64,000 nt of DNA, taken from positions 1 through 64,000 of the forward strand of contig NZ_JAQFIF010000008.1 of NCBI RefSeq assembly GCF_029504395.1, read 5' to 3'. Shown here piece after piece: positions 8,245-17,354 of this stretch. The translations under genes and the position numbers were made by a program. Each line of letters begins with the position of its first letter. Within the stretch, counting starts at the first letter, position 1. The notes beneath the pieces were generated by a model. The model was not told the origin of the DNA. It saw only the letters and a program-made list of their open reading frames with translations, and searched no databases. This DNA comes from Arthrobacter sp. ES3-54. GTDB taxonomy: Bacteria; Actinomycetota; Actinomycetes; Actinomycetales; Micrococcaceae.

Positions 8245-8448
8245 TTAGATAGCCTGGATGTTGGTGGCCTGGGGACCCTTGGGGCCCTGCTCGGTTTCGA
8301 AGGAGACCTTCTGGTTCTCTTCGAGGGAGCGGAAGCCGGAGGAGTTGATCGCAGAGTAGTGTGCGAAAACGTCCTGTGAGGAGTCATCGGGGGAAATGAA
8401 GCCGAAGCCCTTTTCAGCGTTAAACCATTTGACGGTACCAGTAGCCAT
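8245..8448 (-). CDS. cspA: Cold-shock protein, CspA family
   Basis: A 67-residue single-domain nucleic-acid chaperone that binds single-stranded RNA/DNA. RNP1 (KGFGFI, residues 13-18) and RNP2 (DVFAHYSAI, near 27-35) are both intact; the start [14 protein letters not shown] is characteristic. Length and sequence match the main actinobacterial CspA. GAAGGAC precedes the ATG. A long untranslated leader lies upstream and a strong terminator downstream, so it is monocistronic. Confidence 0.96.
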   Translation of the reverse strand: MATGTVKWFNAEKGFGFISPDDSSQDVFAHYSAINSSGFRSLEENQKVSFETEQGPKGPQATNIQAI

Positions 8449-8620
8449 TATTTTTGTCCTTCGTGAAGGTGGAGGAACTGTCCCGACTTTCGGGTCCTCC
8501 TGTTTGGGGTGCTCAAAACCGCTGCTTCAGAAGAACATGGGCTTTCGACCATGCGTACTGCCTGAACTACGAACTGCATAAACACAACAACAGGATCAAC
8601 CATACAGGAGATTCCGGACA
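8449..8620 (-). promoter_or_regulatory. Probable long 5' leader and promoter region of cspA
   Basis: The space between cspA and the TfoX-like gene contains no coding frame of quality. The cspA-proximal part is less GC-rich than its surroundings. cspA mRNAs usually carry long structured leaders for temperature control; this is inferred from family knowledge and I could not fix the transcription start. Confidence 0.4.
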
Positions 8621-8713
8621 CCATTTACCACTGCCCCCTCGAGCGGCCGTCGGCGGTAGCCCGGCCGGCACCGTGCCGCCCTCTGCGCGCCTCGCCTGTC
8701 CCGTGCCCGGCCG

Positions 8714-8727
8714 CGGGCATATCCTGC
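8714..8727 (+). promoter_or_regulatory. -10 region of the TfoX-like gene; motif shared with 10091
   Basis: CGGGCATATCCTGC contains a TATCCT -10-like hexamer and ends 42 bases before the ATG at 8770. The identical 14-mer occurs at 10091-10104, 41 bases before the monooxygenase ATG. Confidence 0.45.
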
Positions 8728-8769
8728 AGGAAGACCAGTCCGTGACCGTCAGTTACCAGAGGAAGACCC

Positions 8770-9162
8770 ATGGAAATGCCGAAAGTGTCCGACGCCGACA
8801 AGGAGCACTTCCGCTCGGTGGTCCCTGACCACCCCGAGGTGGTCATCAAGCCGATGTTCGGAAACCTCGGGGCGTTCGTGCACGGGAACATGTTCGCCGG
8901 CCTCTTCGGCCCCACCATCGGCGTGAAGCTGGCCGAGGCGGACAAGGAGTTGCTAGAAGGCAGTGAGCGGACCGTTCCGTTCGGGCCGCCGGAGCGTCCC
9001 ATGGGCGGCTATACCGGCTTGCCGGAAGTCTGGAACGCCGAGGGCTCCGGCGATGAGGCGCGGGCCAAGGCCTGGGTGGAGAAGGCTTATTCCTATGTCG
9101 CCGGGCTGCCGCCCAAGGAGTCGAAGGTTTCTAAGCCCCGGCCCAAAAAGGTAGAAGGCTAG
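8770..9162 (+). CDS. TfoX/Sxy family protein (N-terminal domain type)
   Basis: The 130-residue product has the TfoX N-terminal domain signature: VVIKPMFGNLGAFVHGNMFAGLFG (residues about 22-45), GVKL, and the region around MGGYTGLP. In gamma-proteobacteria TfoX/Sxy activates competence genes; stand-alone actinobacterial proteins of this size are uncharacterised. The C-terminus is Lys-rich. A GAGGA ribosome binding site precedes the ATG. Its stop codon overlaps that of the convergent gene at 9159. Confidence 0.8.
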   Translation: MEMPKVSDADKEHFRSVVPDHPEVVIKPMFGNLGAFVHGNMFAGLFGPTIGVKLAEADKELLEGSERTVPFGPPERPMGGYTGLPEVWNAEGSGDEARAKAWVEKAYSYVAGLPPKESKVSKPRPKKVEG

Positions 9163-9896
9163 GGCTGGACAACGTTCACGAGTTCTGACCGGCTGCCGGT
9201 TTCCAGGTCCTCGGTAAGGGCCAGCGCACCAATCTGGGGGCAGTGATATTTATACTCCCGGGAGTTCTTTTCCAGCGGCGTCCAGTCGTAGACCTTGACG
9301 CAGTCGGTGTACGTGCCTGACTTGGTGGAGACGGTCTCGCCGGTAGCTACAGTGTCCCGCATGTCTTCCGCGTGACCAACGTAAAATTCCTGCCTGTAGG
9401 AGTCGCCAGGGCGCTGCTCGGCCTTCATCCAGATGCCGGCTTTTGCCCCATCTTTTCCATGGCGAAAGCTGCCCGCGTGGTGCACCAAGATCCCATTCAA
9501 GTAGTTGTCCACGTCCTCGCCGAAGTACCAGACGTCGCCGTTTTTGTGTTGCGCCAGGTAATCCCGGGTTTCCTCCACCAGCTGCCCGTTCTTGTACTCC
9601 TTATCCAGGTAGACCGCCGTCTCAACACCCCCTATGGTCACGGTCTCCGGCAGGATCTCGATCTCGATCCTCTCAGTCACTTTTCCGTGATCGGTGGTCT
9701 CGTACGTCAGTTTTTTGCCGATTGGGAGGGCGAAGTATTTGTTAGTGATTTCGGTGGTGAAATCTGCTGGGTTGATCTGCGGGGTGTACTCCGCGGCCCT
9801 ACTCCTTTTTGCGTTGTCGAGGACAAATAATGTCGCCCCCGCAACAACAAGCAACAGGACGATAACACCAAAGAAGATTTTGGTTCGCCGATTCAT
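9159..9896 (-). CDS. Secreted or membrane-anchored protein of unknown function
   Basis: The 245-residue protein begins with MNRRTKIFFGVIVLLLVVAG, a clear signal anchor or signal peptide without a lipobox cysteine. The remainder is a soluble beta-rich extracytoplasmic domain (KYFALPIGKKLTYETTDHGK, then GDVWYFGEDVDNY). It contains two Cys (TDCVKVYDW and YHCPQIG) that could form a disulfide. I do not recognise a named family. It is less GC-rich in style than its neighbours, with more Lys, Asn and Ile, which may indicate transfer. Confidence 0.75.
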   Translation of the reverse strand: MNRRTKIFFGVIVLLLVVAGATLFVLDNAKRSRAAEYTPQINPADFTTEITNKYFALPIGKKLTYETTDHGKVTERIEIEILPETVTIGGVETAVYLDKEYKNGQLVEETRDYLAQHKNGDVWYFGEDVDNYLNGILVHHAGSFRHGKDGAKAGIWMKAEQRPGDSYRQEFYVGHAEDMRDTVATGETVSTKSGTYTDCVKVYDWTPLEKNSREYKYHCPQIGALALTEDLETGSRSELVNVVQP

Positions 9897-9953
9897 GACC
9901 CTTTCCCACTCCTTCTGAGTAGAAATTCCTGTAGGTGGTCAGAGCACCGTTGT

Positions 9954-10003
9954 TTGCCCATGGCCATAGGAAAAAGACTTGCCCAAGGCCATAGGAAAAG
10001 ATA
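9954..10003. repeat. Tandem 25-bp direct repeat in the divergent promoter region
   Basis: TTGCCCATGGCCATAGGAAA (9954) and TTGCCCAAGGCCATAGGAAA (9979) start two consecutive 25-bp units with only a few differences. They lie between the divergent genes at 9896 (minus) and 10146 (plus), 58 bases upstream of the former. Confidence 0.6.
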
Positions 10004-10090
10004 GGGCAGTCCGCCCTGAACCAGAACACCCTGGCGAACACCACAATTGGGCCCCACGCCGGCGTCGGGCACCTGTACGCAGCGAGGCTA

Positions 10091-10104
10091 CGGGCATATC
10101 CTGC
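10091..10104 (+). promoter_or_regulatory. -10 region of the flavin monooxygenase; motif shared with 8714
   Basis: Identical to the 14-mer at 8714-8727 and at nearly the same distance from its start codon (41 bases). TATCCT fits the TANNNT -10 consensus. Confidence 0.45.
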
Positions 10105-10145
10105 CAACAAAGCCAGCCCTGCACCTTGGCTACGGGAGAAGAACC

Positions 10146-11432
10146 ATGGTTACCCCGACGGCCGCCGGACATGCGGCTCCGCAAAGCATCCACACCCTCG
10201 TGATCGGCGCCGGGCAGGCCGGGCTGGCCACCAGCTACTGGCTCACCCAGCACGGCGTGGAGCACAATTTGCTGGAACGGCGCGAAACGCTGGGCGGAGC
10301 GTGGCAGGACCGATGGGACTCGTTCTACCTGAACACACCCAACTTCTCGTTCATGCTGCCGGGACTGACGTACGACGGTCCCGAGCCGGATGCCTTCCTC
10401 CCCCGCGACGCCGCCATTGGCCTGTTCCGCGACTATGCGCAGCGGATCGCCGCGCCGGTGCAACTGGGCACGGAGACCACCCGGATCGTCAAAGCGGGCG
10501 GCCACTTCAGCGTGGAGACCACCGGCGGGCACTTCACGGCGGAGAACGTGGTCCTGGCGAACGGCGCCTTCCAGAACCCGCGGATCCCCGCCGCGTCCGC
10601 CGGCCTCCCGCGGCACGTGCACCAGCTCCACAGCCACGAGTACTGCAACCCGCAGCAGCTGCCCGACGGTGCCGTGCTGGTGGTGGGCACCGGGCAGTCC
10701 GGCGGCCAGATCACCGAGGACCTGCTGGCCGCCGGCCGCGAGGTCCATTTGTCGGTGTCCGCGTGCCCGGAGGCGCCCCGCAGGTACCGCGGCCGGGACA
10801 CCTTCTACTGGATCGTGCAGATCAACCTGCACGGCCCCGCGTACGGCATCAACGGACTCCAGGTGGAGCAGCTCCCCTCCCCCGCCGCCCGCTTCATGTG
10901 CAACCCGCTGGTCTCCGGCAACGACGGCGGACACAGCATCCATCTGCGGGCATTGGGCCGCCGCGGCGTGCGGCTGCACGGCCGCTTTGAGGGAACCGAC
11001 GACGGCGTCCTCGCCTTCAGCGACGACCTCCCCGGACGCCTTGCGATGGTGGAGGCCGGGTTCGGCCAGCGCCTCAAGCCAATGGCGGACGCCTACATCG
11101 CGGCGGCGGGCATCGACGCACCGGCCGCCGAACCGCCCCGGGACGACCCCTGGCTTCCCGGGGAGTCCGGCGCGCGGCTGGACCTGGACGCGGAGAACAT
11201 CACGTCCGTCATCTGGGCCACCGGTTACGGCCTGGACTTCAGCTTCCTGGACATCCCTGTGCTGGACGAGTGGAACTACCCCCGGCACTCCCGCGGGGTC
11301 ACTGAGGTTGCCGGACTGTACGCCGTGGGGCTGCCGTGGCTGACCCGGCACGCCTCGGCCACGCTGGCACTGGTGGGCGAGGACGCCCGATACGTGGCCG
11401 AGCACATCGCCGGGAGGAACGCGCGGGCTTAA
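10146..11432 (+). CDS. Flavin-containing monooxygenase-like oxidoreductase (intact copy)
   Basis: A 428-residue FAD/NAD(P)H-dependent enzyme. The FAD-binding motif GAGQAGLA is near residues 20-27, GGAWQDRWDSFYLNTPNFSF near 51-70, the NADPH-binding GTGQSGGQI near 181-189, and the late ATG motif (WATGYGLDFSF) near 358. This arrangement is that of class B flavoproteins such as FMOs and Baeyer-Villiger enzymes; the substrate is unknown. The ATG at 10146 follows GGGAGAAGAACC and fits the protein family start. Four damaged relatives occur within the next 10 kb. Confidence 0.88.
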   Translation: MVTPTAAGHAAPQSIHTLVIGAGQAGLATSYWLTQHGVEHNLLERRETLGGAWQDRWDSFYLNTPNFSFMLPGLTYDGPEPDAFLPRDAAIGLFRDYAQRIAAPVQLGTETTRIVKAGGHFSVETTGGHFTAENVVLANGAFQNPRIPAASAGLPRHVHQLHSHEYCNPQQLPDGAVLVVGTGQSGGQITEDLLAAGREVHLSVSACPEAPRRYRGRDTFYWIVQINLHGPAYGINGLQVEQLPSPAARFMCNPLVSGNDGGHSIHLRALGRRGVRLHGRFEGTDDGVLAFSDDLPGRLAMVEAGFGQRLKPMADAYIAAAGIDAPAAEPPRDDPWLPGESGARLDLDAENITSVIWATGYGLDFSFLDIPVLDEWNYPRHSRGVTEVAGLYAVGLPWLTRHASATLALVGEDARYVAEHIAGRNARA

Positions 11433-11753
11433 GGTGCTCTTCGCGCTTCGTAGGGAAGCGCGTCCATGACGAACCGACAAGGCGGGAGCCGCGCATTAGG
11501 TTATTGACCGCCGTTTGGGGCCGGAGTAATTTACCCAGTAGCCGTGCTGTAACCCGTTGAGACGAGGGCGAACCTCGTTCTGAATCACGCCAAGGCAAAC
11601 CGCGCGACGATGCTGGGTTGCCAAGGTGCATCCGGTCTCCGCCGCTGTGGAAGCCTGCGGCATAGGCTTTTGCCCTCCACGACACAGGGCCCCATCGGCT
11701 GCTAAACCAATTACCCGGCACGACCCCAGTGGCCGTGCCCAGTTGCCCCGGGC
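11433..11753. other. Gap after the monooxygenase; short hairpin, no gene recognised
   Basis: An 8-bp perfect hairpin (11442-11449 with 11455-11462, loop GTAGG) lies ten bases after the monooxygenase stop and may act as a weak terminator, although no T-run follows. The remaining sequence has open frames on the minus strand but none with a recognisable domain or ribosome binding site. Confidence 0.45.
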
Positions 11754-13158
11754 ATGCCCCGCCCGGGCGAATCGGAGTACACGGTGGACAACAGCTCTTT
11801 CCAGGCCCTCCAGGAGAAAGTGCGGGGCCAGGTCATCACGAGCGATCAGGCGGACTACGACACCGCGCGTGCCGTATTCAACGGAATGATCGACAAACGC
11901 CCCGCAGCCATTCTGCGCGTGTCGCAAGTCGCGGACGTCATTGCAGGCGTGAACTTCGCGCGGGACACCGGCCTGGACCTGGCGCTGCGCGGCGGCGGCC
12001 ACAGCGCGCCCGGGTTCGGGACCTGCGACGGCGGCCTCGTCATCGACTTCACAGGCTGCCGGGGCGTGCGCGTGGATCCTGCCAATGGGACAGCACGGGC
12101 CGAAGCCGGAGTGACATGGGCGGACTTCAACCACGCCACGTGCGCATTCAGCCTTGCCACCACCGGAGGCATCATTGGATCAACGGGTGTTGCTGGACTA
12201 ACTCTCGGCGGAGGCATCGGCTACCTCGCCCGCAAGTACGGGCTCTCGTGCGACAACCTGAAATCCGCGGACGTAGTGACCGCCGACGGGAAATTTCTGG
12301 TCGCCAGCGACACGCAAAACGAGGACCTCTTCTGGGCGCTGCGCGGCGGGACCGGCAACTTCGGCGTCGTGACTTCCTTTGAGTTCAACCTTCACCCCGT
12401 GGATGTTCTCTACGGCGGAGTGATCATCTACCTTCTGGAGCACGCCGACGCGGTGGCAGGGCTCTACCGGGATTACATCGCCACCGCACCGGAGGAAATG
12501 GGAGTGTTCCTGGGCTTCCACCAGGGACCGCCTGTCCCCTTCCTGCCTGAGGAATATCACGGGAAGCCCGGTGGTGCTGGTGGGCGGCTGGGCGGGCCCC
12601 CACGACGAAGGGGAGCGTCAATGGCAGCCGTTCCTTGACGTTGCGCCCGTCGCCGGCTCCTTCCTGGGTCCCCTTCCCTACACGGTGCTAAATACACTCT
12701 TCGACCCCATGTATCCCAAGGGCCTGCAGGCCTACTGGAAGTCCGCATTCCTGCCCCGCCTGACCGACGACGTCGTCCGTGTCGCTGAGAAGTTCGGCGA
12801 GGCCATTCCGAGCGTCCAGACGGCCAACCACTTCTATCCAATTAACGGTGCCGTCCAGCGGGTCGGGCGGGACGAGACCGCGTTCCCGTACCGCGACGCC
12901 GACTTCGCAGTGGACATTGCCTGCCATTGGGAGGATCCGGCCGACAATGAGGCCAATAGGAAGTGGGTGCGCGACTACTATGCCGAGCTCCACCCCCTCG
13001 GATCCGGTGCGGGCTACGTGAACTTCCTCGACGCCGACGACCAGTCACACATCGAGGACACCTACGCGGGGAACTACGCCCGGTTCGCCAAAGTCAAGGC
13101 CAAGTACGATCCCGGCAACCTCTTCCACATCAACCAAAACATCAAGCCGGCAGGCTGA
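11754..13158 (+). pseudogene. FAD-binding oxidoreductase (BBE type) with one frameshift
   Basis: Two overlapping frames together encode a berberine-bridge-type oxidase. The first frame has the PP-loop and covalent-flavin region (ALRGGGHSAPGFGTCDGGLV) and GLTLGGGIGYLARKYGLSCDNL. The second (from about 12571) carries the substrate domain and the C-terminal BBE motif (NYARFAKVKAKYDPGNLFHINQNI). An additional G in CCCGGTGG near 12570 breaks the frame; removing it restores PVVLVGGWAGP. The start may be the GTG at 11784, which has GGAG upstream. Either a recent pseudogene or a sequencing error. Confidence 0.8.
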
Positions 13159-13204
13159 CACTTCGAACAACCTGGCGAGTGCTCGTCGTGCGCCGACGCG
13201 GCGG

Positions 13205-13330
13205 TCAGTTCTTCTTCAGCTCCTCGGCGAGCATCAGGAGGATGCCGCTGGGACCGCGGACGTAGGTGAGCTTGTAGAGGTCCTCGTACGTCGCGACGCC
13301 GCGTAGCGGATGGCATCCGTGCCTCGCGGC
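13205..13330 (-). pseudogene. 3' end fragment of a VOC family gene
   Basis: This 126-bp piece closely matches the 3' end of the VOC gene at 3019-3468 (LRGVATYEDLYKLTYVRGPSGILLMLAEEL, then a short divergent tail and stop). The rest of the gene is missing; sequence of a MerR gene begins at the break. Confidence 0.75.
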
Positions 13331-13332
13331 TG

Positions 13333-13503
13333 GGCTCGGTAACCGCTACCGCGGCCGACAAGCTTCAGGAAATCGATGCCCGCATCCAGGACCTGCAGCG
13401 CACGCGAGACGCGCTCCAGACGCTCCTGCACCAGCAGTACATCGATCCGACTCTGGTATGCCCGATCGTGCAAGCACTCGGCGTCGATTCCTCGACGTGT
13501 TGA
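13333..13503 (+). pseudogene. 3' end fragment of a MerR family regulator gene
   Basis: The plus-strand frame encodes a coiled helix (ADKLQEIDARIQDLQRTRDA) followed by CPIVQALG and a C-terminal Cys, the usual tail of MerR regulators. The DNA-binding head is absent because the frame abuts the VOC fragment at 13330. Confidence 0.65.
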
Positions 13504-13560
13504 CTCTTAGCAGGAGCCTCCACCAGCTTTACTGGCGGAGCACTCAAGCCAAGGCTCTGG

Positions 13561-14829
13561 CTACCGGACGGCCTTGTCTGCGTTCACTCGACCCTTCGCC
13601 CAGAAGGTGCCAGTGCCGGAAATCTTGTCGGCCGTTGATTCGACGTTGGCGCGGACCGATGTGTTCGTCGCACCAGGGTGGGAGCTCCAGGCAAGCGCGG
13701 CAGTCGCAGCGACGATGGCTGAGGACATGGAACTCCCGTTTCCGACGTCGTAGCCGAAGGAGCGCTGGTTCTGCGTCCCGAGGACAAACGTGTGGTTCGG
13801 GAATGTCGAGTAGACATTGACGCCGGGCGCTGCGACGTCCACCCAGCTGGCTCCGTAGGTGGAGAACGATGCTTTGGCGTCGGCGTTGTCGGTAGCGGCG
13901 ACAGCGATGACGTTGGGGTACGCGCCGGGATAGATCTTGCTCTGGTTGCCGCCGTTGCCTGCTGCGGCAACCAGCACCACACCTTTGCTCCAGGCGTTAT
14001 TGATGGCCGTCTCCAGGGTGCGTGAGGCCCGCACTCCCAGGCTCATATTGATCACTTTCGCGCCGTTACTGACCGCCCAGTTGATCCCGTTCGCAAGGCC
14101 AGAGCTGGACCCGACTCCGCTGTCGTTGAGCACCTTACCGGCCAGGACCGTGCAACCCGGACACACTCCGGCGACACCGACCGTGTTGTTGGAGCTGGCG
14201 CCGACGATCCCGGCCACGTGGGTACCGTGACCGTAATTGTCTTCATTGGTGGCCGCGTTGCTGAAGTTCGCCCGCAGCACGACCTTCGGGTTGATGTCGG
14301 GGTTGTCGCTGGCAACACCTGAATCGAGGACTGCAACTTTGATGCCGCTCCCGGTCGTGATGTTCCATGCTTCGACGGCGTCCACATCGGCGTCCGGTTT
14401 GGACCCGGCGACAGTAAGCGTGCCGGCAGTGTTAGTAAATGATTGGCCAGTGTTTTGCAGGGCGTACTGGCGGGGGAAATACTGGTCATTTGTCGCGGCA
14501 CCGACCTGCTCGTCCGGCTCGGCGTACTCCACCGCCGGGTTGCGGCTCAGGGCCTCAATGAGCTGGGTTTCCTTGCCGGCCGGTACGTTGACGACATGCG
14601 CGCCGGTGCTGCCGATACCAGCGCCTTCACTCAGGGCATGCTGGCGCAGTACGCCGGCCGCCGCTCTGGCATCGCGGAACTTGACGATGATCTGGCCTGT
14701 GATCTGTTGCGGCTCCGTTGCCGCGTTGCCCGGGACAGCTACGGTGAGCGCACCGAACCCCAGGACTACCGCTGCGAAGCTGGCAATAACAAGATTTTTC
14801 ATACGGAGCATCTTGGCCTTAATCTGCAC
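13561..14829 (-). CDS. Secreted subtilisin-like serine protease (S8 family)
   Basis: A 422-residue secreted peptidase, thermitase-like. A signal peptide runs through LVIASFAAVVLGFGALTVA and ends near GNAA. An inhibitor-type propeptide (IIVKFRDARAAAG...AVEYAEPDEQV) covers about residues 45-110. The catalytic triad is in place: Asp in KVAVLDSGV, His in NYGHGTHVAG, Ser in GNGSSMSSAIVA, plus the oxyanion Asn in AAAGNGG. The Ser motif is unusual (GSSMSSA instead of GTSMASP), losing the conserved Pro. An internal ATG at 14802 (MKNLVIAS) is a plausible start with a normal-length signal peptide. Confidence 0.9.
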   Translation of the reverse strand: MQIKAKMLRMKNLVIASFAAVVLGFGALTVAVPGNAATEPQQITGQIIVKFRDARAAAGVLRQHALSEGAGIGSTGAHVVNVPAGKETQLIEALSRNPAVEYAEPDEQVGAATNDQYFPRQYALQNTGQSFTNTAGTLTVAGSKPDADVDAVEAWNITTGSGIKVAVLDSGVASDNPDINPKVVLRANFSNAATNEDNYGHGTHVAGIVGASSNNTVGVAGVCPGCTVLAGKVLNDSGVGSSSGLANGINWAVSNGAKVINMSLGVRASRTLETAINNAWSKGVVLVAAAGNGGNQSKIYPGAYPNVIAVAATDNADAKASFSTYGASWVDVAAPGVNVYSTFPNHTFVLGTQNQRSFGYDVGNGSSMSSAIVAATAALAWSSHPGATNTSVRANVESTADKISGTGTFWAKGRVNADKAVR

Positions 14830-15047
14830 CGGTTAGGAAGCGTCTGCCGGAAAATTACTCCCGCCGGTCCTTTGGACAGACGCAGCCGCCTAGCTCGTTT
14901 TAAGGACGGCCGGTTCTGCTATTTCGTGCGCCAATGCGTGCTGATAGACCCGGGCTGGCAGCTGAGCTGGAACGGTGAGTTCCAGCTCTGCCGGGCGAGT
15001 GTATGCGTTGGTACGCTGGGTGTGTCACCGGTTCTCAGGAGCTGAGC

Positions 15048-16279
15048 ATGCGGGAACAGCAGGACATTGTTGTCATCGGCGGCGGTCAGGCCGGGCTCGC
15101 GATGAGTCGGGTGCTGCAGCAGCAAGGTCGCGAGCACGTCGTCTTGGAGCGCGGGCGGGTCGGTGAGCGCTGGCGGACCGAGCGCTGGGACTCGCTTCGC
15201 TTTCAGTTCCCGAACTGGACTCTGCAGCTGCCTGACTACGCATATCAGGGGCTCGATCCGGAGGGGTTCGCCCACTACCGCGGGATCCTTCGTCTCCTGG
15301 AGGACTATGCGGGACACATGGCGGCACCGTGCGTGAGCACACCGAAGTCCAAGGTCTCGCAGCGCTCGGCGGGGATGAAGGCTTCGAGCTGTCCCTGGCT
15401 GACGGGTCCATCCGCGCGCGGAACGTCGTCATCGCGACGGGGCCCTTTCAGCTTCCCCGGATCCCCGCCTTGGCGCACGAGGTCCCACGATCGGTCATGC
15501 AGCTCGACCCCACGCGCTACCGGCGTCCCGAGGCCCTGCCGGAAGGTGCTGTGCTAGTTGTCGGAAGCGGTGCCTCCGGCACCCAGATCGCCGACGAACT
15601 GCTCCGTGCAGGACGCCGCGTCTACCTCTCGGTCAGCAGGCACCGGCGCGTCCCGCGGCGCTTCCGGGGCAAGGACGCCTACTGGTGGTTCGAAGCACTG
15701 GGCCGTTTCGCGCAAACCATCGACACTTTCCCCGAGCGTCAGTACCCGCCGTCGACGGTCGTGACAGGGGTGAACGGCGGCTACGACGTCGACGTTCGCA
15801 AGCTTGCGGCAGCTGGCGCGAAGGTGATCGGCCGGGTCACCGGAGCGTCAGCCGGCGAGCTGGGGGTGCAAGCCAACGCGAATCAGATCCTCGATGAGGC
15901 CGGTCAGGCGTACGCCAGCTTCGTGGCGGCAGCACGGGACTTTATCACAAGATGCGGTGAGGATGGGCTCACCGAGGCGGATCCGGGGGAACCAGAGCCT
16001 CTTCCCGGTGTACAAGAGGTGGATTCGCTGAGTCTCCGAGTGGAAGGCATTACCACAATCATCTGGGCGACGGGGTACGCCTACGACTACGGCTGGGTCA
16101 GGATTCCGGTGTTCGACGCCCGCGGCCGGCCCGCCCAGCAGCGCGGCGTCACCGCCGTTCCGGGCCTTTACTTCCTTGGGCTGCACTGGATGCACACCTT
16201 CAAGTCCGGCCTGCTCTCAGGAGTCGGCGCCGACGCCGAATTCCTGGCCGATCGGATGTCTCGGGGGCGCCAAGAATAG
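15048..16279 (+). pseudogene. Flavin monooxygenase-like gene with one frameshift
   Basis: An AGGAG site precedes the ATG at 15048. The N-terminal FAD motif GGGQAGLA, and RWDSLRFQFPNWTLQLPDY, are read in one frame up to about 15333, and the rest (NADPH motif GSGASGTQIAD; WATGYAYDYGW) in another. A missing base in CACCGTGCGTGAG joins the two (MAAP then VREHTEVQGL). It is more distantly related to the intact copy at 10146 than the remnant at 20140 is. Pseudogene or sequence error. Confidence 0.8.
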
Positions 16280-16378
16280 ACATTGCGGGACGGTGACGCC
16301 AGCTTGGGGACGGTACGATCTGTTCCATTGGCAGCGCAGCGGCGCTGCCGGCCGGAGCATATTTGGGGGAATGGACCG

Positions 16379-16953
16379 ATGGTGGAACTGAAGCGCATCT
16401 ACTGGAGCCGGCAGGCTCTGCGTCTCGCCTATTCGGCTTCGATGGTCTGGTTGGCCGTCTCGGTTGTGACGGCGTTGATGCCGAAGGGGAAGGTCGACTC
16501 GGGGAACAGCGCATCAACCGTCGCCGGGGTCTTTCGCAGCCTTGTCGACAGCGTTCTGGCCGCGGTGGCGCTTCCGGGGCTGTTGATCGTTGTTCTATTC
16601 ATTGTCGCGGCGGTTGTTCACAGCCGGGACGTCCGACGGCGGGACCCGCTCCGGCGTTTCAGTCGCCAGCAGCGCAGGGAGGGCATGGCGCGCGCCGGCG
16701 GTCAGTGCGAGATGGAGGCCGACTCGGGCGTCGGTGCTCCCGGCCCGCGGAGCATGGTGACCACTTCTTTCCGTGGTCCAAGGGCGGCACCACCACCCTG
16801 CAGAACTTCGTTGCCGCCTGCGCCAGGTGCAACCGAACGAAAGGCGCCAGGATTCCGTCGCCCGGTCAGCAAGCAAGGATAGAACGACGACGGCGGGAGT
16901 ACGTTGCGTTGGCCGGTTCCGTCAACGTCGGCGAGCGGCGACGCCTAGCCTGA
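16379..16953 (+). pseudogene. Membrane protein with C-terminal HNH domain, frameshifted
   Basis: The first frame gives two membrane helices (LAYSASMVWLAVSVVTALM and AAVALPGLLIVVLFIVAAVV) and then QRREGMARAGGQCEMEA. From about 16715 the sense continues in another frame: LGRRCSRPAEHGDHFFPWSKGG, FVAACARCNRTKGARIPS. Together the two Cys-x-n-Cys pairs and GDHFFPWSKGG form an HNH nuclease signature. One base is missing near 16715. GGGGGA precedes the ATG. Confidence 0.7.
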
Positions 16954-17021
16954 GCGACGTTAGCCGAGCCAAGAGCGTCCCCTGCTGAACGCCTGCGTGA
17001 ATCAGTGACCCTTCCCTCGGC

Positions 17022-17245
17022 GAGGGACCGGACAACGAGGTCGACACCCTGGTGATCGGCGCAGGGCAGGCCAACCTGGCCACGAGCTAATCGCCCACCC
17101 GGGCCGGCGTCGAACTTCAACTGCTGGAGCAGGGGCCGGAACTGGGCGGCGTCTGGCAGGACCGCTGGGACTCCTTCTACCTGAACACGCCCAACCTTGC
17201 GTTCCTGCTGCCGGCAAGTGACTACAACAGTCCGGAGTCACCGGC
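17022..17245 (+). pseudogene. 5' fragment of a flavin monooxygenase gene
   Basis: The frame encodes TLVIGAGQANLATS, a stop codon, then LLEQGPELGGVWQDRWDSFY and LNTPNLAFLLPASDY, clearly the N-terminus of the same family as 10146-11432. It has an internal stop, lacks the rest of the gene and has no start site. The neighbouring bases 16954-17021 and 17246-17354 hold no gene. Confidence 0.75.
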
Positions 17246-17354
17246 ACCAAGCCCTGGTTGCCCGGCCGGGACGGCCAGGCAACCAGGTGGCCGGGCAACC
17301 AGGGAGCGCTGACCTGAGGTCACGGCAAGCAGGGCCGCGACGCTCGGCGGCAGG

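Noticed and set aside
9939..11480. 513-codon minus-strand frame opposite the monooxygenase
   Set aside because: Antisense shadow of an intact flavoprotein with clear motifs; no ribosome binding site or domain.
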